A stretch of 29,203 bases of DNA, taken from positions 1-29,203 of the forward strand of contig CAZWVJ010000022.1 in assembly GCA_964636865.1 (NCBI GenBank), written 5' to 3'. The stretch comes from B1SED10-75 sp964636865 (lineage in GTDB: Bacteria; Bacillota; Dethiobacteria; DTU022; PWGO01). The notes beneath the pieces are model-generated. The model was not told the origin of the DNA and ran no database searches. It saw nothing but the letters and a program-made list of their open reading frames with translations. Below are positions 17,106 to 25,258 of the stretch, one piece after another; positions within the stretch are counted from its first letter, which is position 1; the number at the start of each line of letters is the position of its first letter. Made by a program: the position numbers and the translations under genes.

Positions 17106-17144
17106 AACCCCTTCCACCCTATCAACGGGGCGGGAGGGGTTTTT
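17106..17144 (+). terminator. Riboswitch expression-platform terminator
   Basis: AACCCCTTCC (17106-17115) pairs with GGGAGGGGTT (17132-17141), using two wobble pairs, and is followed by a T run. It lies 65 bases after the B12 box and is the likely off switch. Bases 17110-17119 could also pair perfectly with 17154-17163 beyond the T run. Confidence 0.8.
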
Positions 17145-17173
17145 AAATTCCCGGGTGGAAGGCAATAGGTTTT

Positions 17174-17338
17174 GTCAATGTCGAGACTAGGCACCTTTTA
17201 AGTAGACATCTATTTAGCACTACAGCGAAAGATTATAGAATGAGGGGTGCCATGGCTTAGCGGAGCCTTGTTACCATAAAAGTTTCGCTGTAGTGTTAGT
17301 TAAATTGTTTATTTGTGTCAATGTCAAGGCCTGACACC
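17174..17338. repeat. REP-like insertion between riboswitch and first gene
   Basis: Two direct copies of a GTCAATGTC...CACC motif (17174-17195 and 17317-17338) flank a hairpin whose outer arms, CACTACAGCGAAA (17218-17230) and TTTCGCTGTAGTG (17283-17295), are perfectly complementary. The same motif recurs in reverse orientation at 18344-18365 and 18401-18420. It looks like a small non-coding repeat element placed in the leader of the operon. Confidence 0.6.
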
Positions 17339-17382
17339 TTTTTGGGATTACCAAAATATATAGAAAGGGTGAAAGTAAAAGT

Positions 17383-18183
17383 ATGAGCAAGAAAGCAAAA
17401 ATTGGTATTGCGGTGGTATTAGTAATTGTGGTGGCAGCGCTTCTGGTAGTATTATTTACCGATTTGCTGGGGCCGGAGGAAACGATGGAACCGGAAAATG
17501 ATGTCATCGAGGAAGAACCCATGGATGAAGTGGAGCCTGATGACCCGGATGTGCTTGAGGATGAAGTAGAGTTTAGTGCCCACCTGCGGGTGGAAGGGAT
17601 TAACGAAAACATTTTCGGAGGCGAGGTAACCGTGCCGGCGGATGAAGCATTTGCCCTGGATGTCCTTACTTCCACCCTGGATGAAGAAGGCATAGAGTAT
17701 GAAACTGAAGACTTTGAAGGCAGCCCTATGCTCACATCCGTTGATGGTGAGGATGAGGGCACTTTTGGTGAAACCGATGGATGGCTTTTTATGGTAAACA
17801 ATGAGATGGCGCCGGTGGGCGCCGGGGAATACCTGGTAGAAGAAAATGATGAACTGGTTTTCTTTTACGGCGATTACCCCCCGGAAACCCTTATCCCGGA
17901 AGTGGAAACCGATCCTTCTGTTGTTGAAGCGGGTGAAGATTTTACCGTAACGGTAACCTCAACCTATATGGATTTTGCCACAGAAGAAATGGTAACCGAG
18001 GAAATTGAGGACGCCACCGTGCTGTTTGAAGGCGAAGAATACACCACCGATGAAAACGGAGAAGCAGAAATAAACGCTGTGGATACTGACGGCACCTACG
18101 AACTGGAAGTAAGAAAAGACAGAGACGACAACTACCCGGCCATCGTCCGCACCGGCGACACCATCCAAATCGACATCAGATAA
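17383..18183 (+). CDS. Membrane-anchored DUF4430 (transcobalamin-like C-domain) protein
   Basis: 266 residues: one N-terminal membrane segment (about 7-27) with no lipobox, a very acidic linker (about 30-62), then a DUF4430 domain (about 66-170) with the hallmark GWLFMVNNEMAPVGAGEYLV and the closing DELVFFYGDY, and a C-terminal Ig-like or carboxypeptidase-regulatory-like beta domain (about 175-266). DUF4430 is the fold of the C-terminal beta domain of animal transcobalamin and intrinsic factor. It is the first gene after the cobalamin riboswitch, so surface corrinoid binding is the natural inference. AAAGGGTGA lies about ten bases before the ATG. The domain call is strong; ligand binding is inferred. 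Confidence 0.8.
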   Translation: MSKKAKIGIAVVLVIVVAALLVVLFTDLLGPEETMEPENDVIEEEPMDEVEPDDPDVLEDEVEFSAHLRVEGINENIFGGEVTVPADEAFALDVLTSTLDEEGIEYETEDFEGSPMLTSVDGEDEGTFGETDGWLFMVNNEMAPVGAGEYLVEENDELVFFYGDYPPETLIPEVETDPSVVEAGEDFTVTVTSTYMDFATEEMVTEEIEDATVLFEGEEYTTDENGEAEINAVDTDGTYELEVRKDRDDNYPAIVRTGDTIQIDIR

Positions 18184-18217
18184 CATGTAGCAGGTACCCC
18201 GTCCCCTTGCTACATGT
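18183..18217 (+). terminator. Hairpin at the stop of the first DUF4430 gene
   Basis: ACATGTAGCA (18183-18192) and TGCTACATGT (18208-18217) are perfect 10-bp inverted arms beginning at the stop codon. No T run follows, so it may attenuate transcription, stabilise the mRNA 3' end, or be a repeat remnant; its loop contains GTCCCC. Confidence 0.45.
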
Positions 18218-18248
18218 GGTGCAAAAGGGGACGGTTCCTTTTGGCACC
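18218..18248 (+). repeat. REP hairpin
   Basis: GGTGCAAAAGG and CCTTTTGGCACC form a stem with a one-base bulge around the loop GGACGGTT. Same family as the copies flanking the transposase at 24442-25209. Confidence 0.8.
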
Positions 18249-18343
18249 TTTTACCAAAATATGGTTAATATGTTTTTTAGGCTAATTATCACACAGCCTG
18301 ACGCGTTATTTGCTACCTAACAAAGAAAAAGGTGCCTAAAAAA

Positions 18344-18420
18344 GGTGTCAGGTTTAGATATTGACCAAAAAACAATTCACCCACAGAAAAAAGGGGAAAA
18401 GGTGTCGGGCCTTAACATGG
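18344..18420 (-). repeat. Two reverse copies of the GTCAATGTC...CACC repeat
   Basis: GGTGTCAGGTTTAGATATTG (from 18344) and GGTGTCGGGCCTTAACATGG (18401-18420) are reverse-strand relatives of the motif at 17174-17195 and 17317-17338. Together the four copies bracket the DUF4430 gene in inverted orientation. Confidence 0.6.
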
Positions 18421-18469
18421 AGATATATTGAGAAAATGCTGTCAATTAGGGAAGGTGTTATAAAAGCTA

Positions 18470-19609
18470 ATGGGAATTAAAACCGGGGTTACAGTCAGGG
18501 GTTATTGCCTACCGGTAAAGGTTTTTGCCATAGGGTTGTTGCTGGCTCTGGCGGCAGTCGCCGGGTTCATAGTAGGAGGCTGTGATGCCGGAGAAGATGC
18601 CGTAGGTGAAAATGAAATCCGCGCGGAAAGGGTGGAAAAAGCTCTGGAGGCTGCGGTAGATTATTACCGGGAGCATCGATCCTCGCCGCAAAGTTGGTGG
18701 GATCTGGTGGCTTTGCGGGGCGCGGAAGTAGATTTAAATGATGTGGATTGGGAGATAGAATTTTCCCGGGGGAGTGAAACTGCAAACTTATTTAAAAAGC
18801 TTCTGGATTCTTCTTCTCCCACTGATTATGCCGGAGCCATTCTGGGAGCAGTAGCTTTGGAAAAGGATCTCTCTATTGTTTTCCCGGAAAAAGATCCGGT
18901 GCAAGAATTACGCCGGATGCAGGAAGAAGACGGAGGTTTTGGCGGAACTGTTAATAACACTATTTGGGCTTTGATAGCCCTGGAGAGTGTTTCTGCGGAA
19001 GGTTTTGCCGCCGAAAGCGCTGAAGGCGCCGAGAGCGACGAAACCACAGCCACAAATACCGGTATGGGCAAAGCTGCGAAAGCGGTAGATTATCTTTTGC
19101 AGGAGCAGAAGGAAGATGGAGGATTTGCGCTGAGGGGCGATTCAGGTGATCCGGATGTTACGGCTATGGTTTTGCAGGCCCTTGCCCCCTATGCAGAGAT
19201 GCCGGGGATGCCGGAGGTGAGCCGGAGTATAGATAAGGCCCTGTCTTTCTTGCAGGAGAAACAACTCCAAACGGGAGGCTTTGCCTCCTCCGGCGAGGAA
19301 AACGCTAACAGTGTCGCCGTGGTCATATCAGGTTTGCTGGCAGTGGATGAAGATCCCCTGGATCCGAAATGGCAGAAGGAGGGGCAAGAAAGCTTTATGG
19401 GCTTGCCCCGGCAAAAGGCGGCTGCTGCCGGGGACAAGAGCAGCAATAATATGGTGGAATCCTTGCTGCGCTTTCAGCTGGAAGACGGGTCTTTCTCTTA
19501 CCTGCTTGAACCCCTTAATTCTAATCCCATGGCCACATCCCAGGCCCTGGTTACTTTGGGGGATCTGGCAGCCGGAGAAACAGTATTTTCCCGTATGTCC
19601 CGGGATTAA
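18470..19609 (+). CDS. Alpha/alpha-toroid (prenyltransferase/transcobalamin alpha-like) lipoprotein
   Basis: 379 residues. A hydrophobic N terminus ends in a lipobox-like FIVGGC (Cys about residue 38), so it is probably lipid-anchored outside the membrane. The body carries four repeats with the QEEDGGFG, QKEDGGFA, LQTGGFA and QLEDGSFS motif, each followed by a helix such as TIWALIALESV or VTAMVLQALAPY. This is the pattern of the alpha/alpha-toroid fold shared by terpene cyclases, protein prenyltransferases and the alpha domain of transcobalamin/intrinsic factor. No prenyltransferase catalytic residues are evident. Its place between two DUF4430 genes in a cobalamin-riboswitch operon favours a corrinoid-binding role. 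The ribosome site (GGGAAGG) is about 14 bases from the ATG, so the start is less certain. Confidence 0.75.
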   Translation: MGIKTGVTVRGYCLPVKVFAIGLLLALAAVAGFIVGGCDAGEDAVGENEIRAERVEKALEAAVDYYREHRSSPQSWWDLVALRGAEVDLNDVDWEIEFSRGSETANLFKKLLDSSSPTDYAGAILGAVALEKDLSIVFPEKDPVQELRRMQEEDGGFGGTVNNTIWALIALESVSAEGFAAESAEGAESDETTATNTGMGKAAKAVDYLLQEQKEDGGFALRGDSGDPDVTAMVLQALAPYAEMPGMPEVSRSIDKALSFLQEKQLQTGGFASSGEENANSVAVVISGLLAVDEDPLDPKWQKEGQESFMGLPRQKAAAAGDKSSNNMVESLLRFQLEDGSFSYLLEPLNSNPMATSQALVTLGDLAAGETVFSRMSRD

Positions 19610-19770
19610 GGAACCGGAGAAGAAGTCGTGGCTGTAAACGGCCCCGGATAATCAAAGATGCCTGTTCTTGAAAACCGGCGCATATTTATCCGAGCATATT
19701 ATCCGCCGAAGATCGAAGCTCAAAGGCCGAAGACCGAAAATCGGGTAAGAAAGGGGAACTTGAAGAATAA

Positions 19771-20814
19771 ATGGTAGAGAACTTGCCGAAAAAGATAACT
19801 TTAACTTCTTTCTTTAAGATGTTTCTGGTAACTTGTTTGGCGGGGCTCCTCCTGATAGCTGTATGGGGATGCCAGGTGGGAGGAGGGACTGGCAGTGATC
19901 CCGCCACCGCCGGCGGCGAAGTCCGCCTAAAGGTTACCGAGAACTTTGGCCAAGAGGTTATATTTGATGAAAAAGTGGAAGCGGCACCCGGTGAAGCGGT
20001 GAGTTCCCTGCTAAACAGCCATTTGGAGGTAGAATTTGCTCACGGCGGCGGATTCGTTAACTCCATAGAGGGAGTAAAATCAGCTTATTCAGGAATTGGC
20101 GCCGGTAGCGAAAAGAAAGACTGGTTTCATTATGTGAATGGAATTCTTACCGAGGCCGCCGTTGATTCCATTTATTTGGAAGAGGGAGACGTGATCTGGT
20201 GGGATTACCACTCCTGGGACGAGGTGCTGTATGTTCCGGCTGTGACCGGCGCTTTTCCTCAGCCCTTTGTAAACGGTTACCGGCAGGAAAATCCCGGCAC
20301 CGCCATCATGCACGGCGATGGGGCACTGCCCTCTGCGGAGAAGATGGCGGATTTTTTGAAGGAAGAGGGGGCGGCAGATCCGGAACCGGAACTTTTGCCA
20401 TATAATGAGGAAAATGTGCGGGAACGCTCCCGCATAACCATGGTAGTAGCCACCTGGGAGGAGATTGCCGGCAGTGAACTATGGGAGGATCTGCAGGAAA
20501 ACCGAGCCCAAACCGGATTGTTTGTGGAAATTCAAGACCAGGGGGTTATCCCCCTGGATGGCACCGGCGCAAAATTGCCGGAAACGCCCCCATTTGAGGG
20601 AGCAGTCCTGGCCACCGGCAGTGGAATGGGAGATTCCTCTCCCCTGTGGCTGCTTGCGGCTCGGGATGAAGAGCAATTGGAGCGCCTTGCGGATGCGGTG
20701 ATTTCTTCTCCACGTGCCCTTGATGCCAAAGCGGGAGCAGTTTGGGACGGAGAAGAATTTTTGAGGGTGCCCGTTGATCAAGCTGAAGCCTTTGATCAAG
20801 CTGGAAGGGAATAA
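19771..20814 (+). CDS. DUF4430 lipoprotein with unknown C-terminal domain
   Basis: 347 residues. A signal segment with a lipobox-like ending AVWGCQ (Cys about residue 34) predicts a lipoprotein. A DUF4430 domain follows (about residues 50-151) with DWFHYVNGILTEAAVDSIYL and GDVIWWDYHSW. The remaining ~195 residues (151-347) do not resemble anything I recognise; they include MVVATWEEIAGSELWEDL and a final alpha/beta-looking stretch. The gene ends three bases before ecfT, so it is almost certainly cotranscribed with the transporter and may hand substrate to it. The start at 19771 has only a weak ribosome site; Met16 or so is an alternative that would leave a shorter signal segment. Confidence 0.75.
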   Translation: MVENLPKKITLTSFFKMFLVTCLAGLLLIAVWGCQVGGGTGSDPATAGGEVRLKVTENFGQEVIFDEKVEAAPGEAVSSLLNSHLEVEFAHGGGFVNSIEGVKSAYSGIGAGSEKKDWFHYVNGILTEAAVDSIYLEEGDVIWWDYHSWDEVLYVPAVTGAFPQPFVNGYRQENPGTAIMHGDGALPSAEKMADFLKEEGAADPEPELLPYNEENVRERSRITMVVATWEEIAGSELWEDLQENRAQTGLFVEIQDQGVIPLDGTGAKLPETPPFEGAVLATGSGMGDSSPLWLLAARDEEQLERLADAVISSPRALDAKAGAVWDGEEFLRVPVDQAEAFDQAGRE

Positions 20815-20817
20815 AAT

Positions 20818-21762
20818 ATGAACGGACTCATGAATTTGTCAATTAACCAAACCATGCGCGGCGGGAGTTTTTGGAACTCCCTTCACCCGGGAGTGTTTTT
20901 TGCCTATCTCCTGCTGGTAGTTGCGGCCGCAGTGCTGGCCAGCCATCCTGTTTTGCTTTTTATCCTGCTGGCTTCCGTGCTCGCCGCCCTGGCCAGCGCA
21001 GGCAGCCTCTCCGCCTGGCTGAGCAGCGTCAAATTATTCCTGGGTATGGTCTTGGTGCTTGTGGTGGTGAACACTTTGGTGAACCCGGGCGGGGAAACCG
21101 TCCTGCTTTCCGGCCCCATGGTGGCGGGCTTGGAAAGGATTACAGTCACCTGGGAAAACATCATATTTTCACTGGTCATGGGCGTGCGCCTGCTGGTGGT
21201 TTATTCCGCATTCATTCTCTTCAACCGCACCATGGATCAGGATCGGGTGCTGGCCTTTTTCTCCCGGCTTTTCCCCCGCTCGGCCATTATGGTAGCTATG
21301 TCTGCCCGCACCATCCCGGTTTTGTCCTGGCGGTTGCGGCGCACTTTCGAAACTCAACAGATCCGTGGCGTGCCCCTAAACAGCGGTGGTTTTTTCGCCA
21401 AAATAAAAAACCGTCTGCCCCTGGTGAAGGTGCTGGTGTTATCTGCTTTAGAGGATAGCTTTAACATGGGGGAAAGCATCCAGGCCAGGGCTTATGGCAG
21501 CGGCCCGCGCACCGGTTACCGGCGGGAAGCACCGGAACCCAAAGACTTTTTGCTTGCGGGCGTAATGATGGCGGCGCTGGCGGTTCTATTCTACGTATTT
21601 ATAATGGGATGGGGAGGAATGCAATTTTTCCCATCCCTGGAGATGCAGAGCCTGAATTTAGTTCAGGCAATAACGTTTTTAATGTTGGCCGGATTGTTAA
21701 TTTTACCGGCATTACTCTCCTGGGGGTGGCATAAGTGGGATTACTTGAGGTGGAAAATTTAA
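20818..21762 (+). CDS. ecfT: ECF transporter transmembrane component EcfT
   Basis: 314 residues with several membrane spans (AYLLLVVAAAVLASHPVLLF, LFLGMVLVLVVVNTLV, LLAGVMMAALAVLFYVFIM, AITFLMLAGLLILPALLSW). The cytosolic coupling segment has IPVLSWRLRRTFETQQIRGV and the family motif ESIQARAYG (about 218-226), which docks onto the ATPase. It begins three bases after the DUF4430 lipoprotein gene and its end overlaps the ATPase gene by 28 bases. It forms the energy-coupling module with the double ATPase; the substrate comes from the S component and the riboswitch context (cobalamin). Confidence 0.92.
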   Translation: MNGLMNLSINQTMRGGSFWNSLHPGVFFAYLLLVVAAAVLASHPVLLFILLASVLAALASAGSLSAWLSSVKLFLGMVLVLVVVNTLVNPGGETVLLSGPMVAGLERITVTWENIIFSLVMGVRLLVVYSAFILFNRTMDQDRVLAFFSRLFPRSAIMVAMSARTIPVLSWRLRRTFETQQIRGVPLNSGGFFAKIKNRLPLVKVLVLSALEDSFNMGESIQARAYGSGPRTGYRREAPEPKDFLLAGVMMAALAVLFYVFIMGWGGMQFFPSLEMQSLNLVQAITFLMLAGLLILPALLSWGWHKWDYLRWKI

Positions 21763-23681
21763 GTTATTACTATCCGGACAAGCAGGAACCGGCTTTGGAA
21801 GGCATTAACCTTCAGGTGTTTGAGGGAGAATTTATTTTCCTCACCGGTCCCTCCGGCTGTGGAAAAAGTTCTTTGCTCAGGGCCATGGGCGGCCTGCTCC
21901 CCGATTATTACGGCGGACACATTGCTGGGGAGGTCCGGTTTGAGAACACTCCTTTGAGGAACTGGAACAAGCGCCGGCTGGCCCGCAGCATTGGCATCAT
22001 CTTCCAGGATCCGGAGGAACAGGCAGTGATGACAACCGTGGAGCAAGAAGTGGCTTTTGGCCTTGAAAACCTCGGCGTCCCCCGGGAAGAAATGCGCCGC
22101 CGGGTAGCGGAAGTTTTAGCCATGTTTGAACTGGGCCCCCTGAAGAAGGAATCCACAGTTCGCCTCTCCGGGGGGATGAAGCAAAAAACCATATTGGCTG
22201 CGGTGCTGGCCATGCAGCCCCAGGTGCTACTGCTGGATGAGCCCACCTCACAGCTGGATCCGGTGGCGGCGCAGGAGTTTTTAAACTACGTCCACCGCCT
22301 TAACCAGGAATGGGGTTTGACCATCATCATTGTGGAGCAGAGAGTAGATCGCTGTTTTCACCTGGCCGACCGGGTGGTGGTAATGGATAAAGGTCGGGTA
22401 GCGGGTGATTATGCCCCGCGGGAAATGGTGAGTGACTCCAACGGTTATGCTTCTTTCCTGCCACCTGTTTCCCGGGTTTTTGCCGCCGTCGGCGCCCCCG
22501 ATGCGCCCCTTACCGTTAAGGATGGGAGAGAGGTTGTTCGCCGGATGCTGAATAATCAGAGCTCCGCCGCGGCCGAGCCTGACACTGCCGCGGCCGGGCC
22601 TGACACCGGCACAAAGGATGGCTCCTCCTCTTCTGAGATGTCGTCTTCTACAACACCCTCTTCATCATCCCCTGCCTCATCTTCTAAACCCGATTATGAG
22701 CAGCCTTCCGCGCCAAATTCAGGTCCATCCTCAAAGCCGGAGTCTGAACCGTCCTCAACGCCGCCTTCAATTTCAACCCCACCCAAAGGCAAAGGCCGCG
22801 CTAACACCACCTCCAACACCACTGCCAGCACCGCTGCTGCATCGCCTTCGTCCACCCATGAAGGCCCCACCGCAAATGCTTCCCGGCCCGTCTTAGAAAC
22901 CCGCAACCTTTCTTATGCATATACCGGTAAAGATTTTTGTCTGCGCAACATCAACCTGCAGCTTTATCCCGGGGAGATCACCGCGGTTTTGGGGGAAAAT
23001 GGGGCCGGAAAATCCACCCTCTTGAAAACCCTGTGTGGACTGCTGCAGCCGCAGCGAGGGAAGCTTTATCTGCGGGGAGAGAATGTTACGGGCAAATCCG
23101 TGGAGCAGATTTCCCGGGAAGTGGGCTTGTTAACCCAGAACCCCAACGATTACCTTTTTAACGATACCGTTTACCGGGAACTTGAGTTTGGTTTAAAGGC
23201 TCGCAATATCTCGGCTGAAGGGCGTGTGGAGGAAATTATGCGCCGGCTGCACCTGGAGGGTTGTGAGGATGAAAACCCCCGGGATCTCTCCGGCGGAGAA
23301 AGGCAGCGGGTGGCGCTGGGCACAGTGATGGTTACCAATCCCGGCGTCCTGCTGTTGGATGAGCCCACCCGGGGCATGGATGCCCGGCTGAAAACGGAAC
23401 TGTCGGAGATACTACAAAAACTTGCCGAGCAAGGCATATCCATCGTAATTGTCAGCCACGATGTGGAATTCGTAGCCTCCATGGCCTCAAAAGTTATACT
23501 CCTCTCTGGCGGCGAGTTGATTGCCGCGGGCAGGCGGGATGAGATTTTGGCAAACTCCCTCTATTTTGCTCCCCAGGTAAGCAAGCTTTTTCGGGGCATC
23601 CTTGACAAAAATGTCATGAGCCAGGAAGAAGCAGTGGATATTATTCGCGAGATAATGCCGGGAAGGAGTGTCGGGGGATAA
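21735..23681 (+). CDS. ecfA: Fused double ABC ATPase of an ECF transporter (EcfA-EcfA')
   Basis: 648 residues with two complete ABC domains in one chain. First: Walker A GPSGCGKSS (38-46), Q-loop FQDPEEQ, signature LSGGMKQK (about 145), Walker B VLLLDEPTSQLDP. Second: Walker A GENGAGKST (about 421), TQNPNDYLF, signature LSGGERQR (about 518), VLLLDEPTRGMD. A linker of about 110 residues (about 275-385) rich in Ser, Pro, Thr and Ala joins them. It drives transport together with EcfT and the S component. The start is GTG at 21735, inside ecfT, with GGGGGTGG upstream. The stop TAA shares its last base with the next ATG. The call is firm. Confidence 0.95.
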   Translation: MGLLEVENLSYYYPDKQEPALEGINLQVFEGEFIFLTGPSGCGKSSLLRAMGGLLPDYYGGHIAGEVRFENTPLRNWNKRRLARSIGIIFQDPEEQAVMTTVEQEVAFGLENLGVPREEMRRRVAEVLAMFELGPLKKESTVRLSGGMKQKTILAAVLAMQPQVLLLDEPTSQLDPVAAQEFLNYVHRLNQEWGLTIIIVEQRVDRCFHLADRVVVMDKGRVAGDYAPREMVSDSNGYASFLPPVSRVFAAVGAPDAPLTVKDGREVVRRMLNNQSSAAAEPDTAAAGPDTGTKDGSSSSEMSSSTTPSSSSPASSSKPDYEQPSAPNSGPSSKPESEPSSTPPSISTPPKGKGRANTTSNTTASTAAASPSSTHEGPTANASRPVLETRNLSYAYTGKDFCLRNINLQLYPGEITAVLGENGAGKSTLLKTLCGLLQPQRGKLYLRGENVTGKSVEQISREVGLLTQNPNDYLFNDTVYRELEFGLKARNISAEGRVEEIMRRLHLEGCEDENPRDLSGGERQRVALGTVMVTNPGVLLLDEPTRGMDARLKTELSEILQKLAEQGISIVIVSHDVEFVASMASKVILLSGGELIAAGRRDEILANSLYFAPQVSKLFRGILDKNVMSQEEAVDIIREIMPGRSVGG

Positions 23682-24298
23682 TGGAGATCCAATCCATCTG
23701 GTCACTGACCACCTTGCTGGCGGCGTGTTTTATCCTGGCCGCGATTTTTTATGTTTACGAACGGCGGGGAGTTTCGGCGCGCGAGGCAGCCTTGATAGCA
23801 ACACTGGCTGCCCTGGCAGGGCTGAGCCGGGTTCCTTTTGCCGGACTTCCGGCCATACAGCCCACTACCTTCATGGTAATTGTCGCCGGGCGGGTTTTCG
23901 GCCCGGGAGCGGGCTTCATGGTGGGGGCGCTGGCCTCCCTGGTATCTAATATGTTTCTGGGGCACGGACCTTGGACCCCCTGGCAAATGTTAGCCTGGGG
24001 CCTGGCGGGAGTTAGCGGCGGCCTCCTGAAATATTTATTCACCCACAACGACCGCTGGCCGCTGGTGATCATGTCCCTTGTATGGGGATTGCTTTTCGGC
24101 TGGATCATGAACACCTGGCACTGGATCACCTTTGTTTATCCCCTCACCTTTTCCTCCTTCTTGCTAACCCAGGCTACCAGCATATGGTTTGACGCCCTCC
24201 ATGGCATTTTCAACGCCGCTTTCATGCTCATTGCCGGCGGCGAATTAGTGCGCATCCTTCACCGCTTCCAGCGCCGCCTCAGCTACAGCCGCCACTAA
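23681..24298 (+). CDS. ECF transporter substrate-binding (S) component, probable cobalamin
   Basis: 205 residues with about six hydrophobic spans and the S-component pattern AALAGLSRVPFAGLPAIQPT, then VIVAGRVFGPGAGFMVGALA and GPWTPWQMLAWGLAG. It is the membrane protein that selects the substrate of the ECF complex. Cobalamin specificity (CbrT-like) is inferred from the riboswitch and the DUF4430 partners, not from a recognised binding residue. The ATG overlaps the ATPase stop (TAATG), so it is the last gene of the operon; REP hairpins follow immediately. Confidence 0.88.
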   Translation: MEIQSIWSLTTLLAACFILAAIFYVYERRGVSAREAALIATLAALAGLSRVPFAGLPAIQPTTFMVIVAGRVFGPGAGFMVGALASLVSNMFLGHGPWTPWQMLAWGLAGVSGGLLKYLFTHNDRWPLVIMSLVWGLLFGWIMNTWHWITFVYPLTFSSFLLTQATSIWFDALHGIFNAAFMLIAGGELVRILHRFQRRLSYSRH

Positions 24299-24330
24299 CC
24301 CCCTGCGCCCCAAAAAATGAACCCACAATG

Positions 24331-24407
24331 TGCTAGAGGGGACGGTTCCTTTTGACACCTTTTGGGAAAATATGTCTGGTGCAAAGGGGACGGTTCCTTT
24401 TGGCACC
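24331..24407 (+). repeat. Two REP hairpins downstream of the ECF operon
   Basis: 24331-24359 is a copy with a degraded left arm; 24378-24407 is a full copy (GGTGCAAAGG, loop GGACGGTT, CCTTTTGGCACC). Both are followed by TTTTGGGAAA. They lie beyond the 3' end of the transposase gene and in opposite orientation to the copies at 25259-25425. Confidence 0.85.
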
Positions 24408-24441
24408 TTTTGGGAAATTTTGTTTATTCTTTCAATTTGGG

Positions 24442-25209
24442 TTAGGCTTTTTGAATAATTCTTCTTCCCAAACCAGTTAAATCTGTCAGTTGCTTGATAG
24501 TAGCCCCTTTCCTTTTTAGCTCCCGGATAACGATATCCCTTTCTTGTATACTTAATTGTTTTAAAAAATCCAGGTTATCTGTGGATAAATTTTGTTTCAG
24601 ATAACTTAAAACTTCTTCATCAGTTATCTTGATTTTTCTTCCAGTATCGTGGTCCAGAAACTTTTCTTCTGTGCTTTGGGCCATAAAATTTTTAAATAAG
24701 GGGATTGCATCTTGTTCGTTTACATGAAAAAGATCTAATATAAATCGAGTATCTGTTAAGCCAGTTCTCCTATTTAAGAAATCATTATAGCTGCTCCACC
24801 TGTAATCCCCAATATTTTTTACCATCCCCGCTTTTAGAGGGTTCTGATGGATGTACCTAAGAACAGATAGAAGATATCTATCATCCTCTACTGCCTCACT
24901 TTTAAATCTGTCTTGGAATAAAGGGCCGCTTCTTTCGTATTTTTTGTTGTACCAAAAGACGTAAGAGCTCCCAATTCTTTTCAAGGACTCTCCAATATAC
25001 TCATCCTTTTCCTTAAAGAGAGAATGGGTGTGGTTATCCATTAGGCAGTATCCATAAATTTGATAAAAACCTTTGTCTTTATATAATTGTAGTGTGTCAA
25101 TAAATTTTAGTTTATCCTCTTTGTCCATAAATATATTTTGTTTGTTAATTCCCCTGAGTATAATGTGATATATTCCGGTGTTACTTATTTTTCTTGGGCC
25201 TCTGGGCAC
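24442..25209 (-). mobile_element. REP-associated tyrosine transposase (RAYT, Y1/IS200-like fold)
   Basis: 255 residues. The N terminus YHIILRGINKQNIF and the HUH motif in YGYCLMDNHTHSLF (His60, His62) are those of Y1 transposases; SGPLFQDRFKS and YLLSVLRYIHQNPLKAG follow as in the RAYT family, with the nucleophilic Tyr probably among residues 111-118. The C-terminal ~60 residues look like a helix-turn-helix tail. RAYTs nick single-stranded REP hairpins. Here REP copies sit on both sides in inverted orientation and others are dispersed upstream. The start is GTG at 25209, chosen because AAGGAG lies about 13 bases upstream and MPRGPRK is a usual beginning. The gene appears intact. Confidence 0.9.
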
Positions 25210-25258
25210 GTTATAATCAGCTCCTTGTAAAGTTAATTTGTAATTATTTGAAACTCAA

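Noticed and set aside
22618..22896. Alternative-frame Pro-rich frame within the ATPase linker
   Set aside because: Results from the low-complexity Ser/Pro codons of the real frame, which keeps both ABC domains in register.
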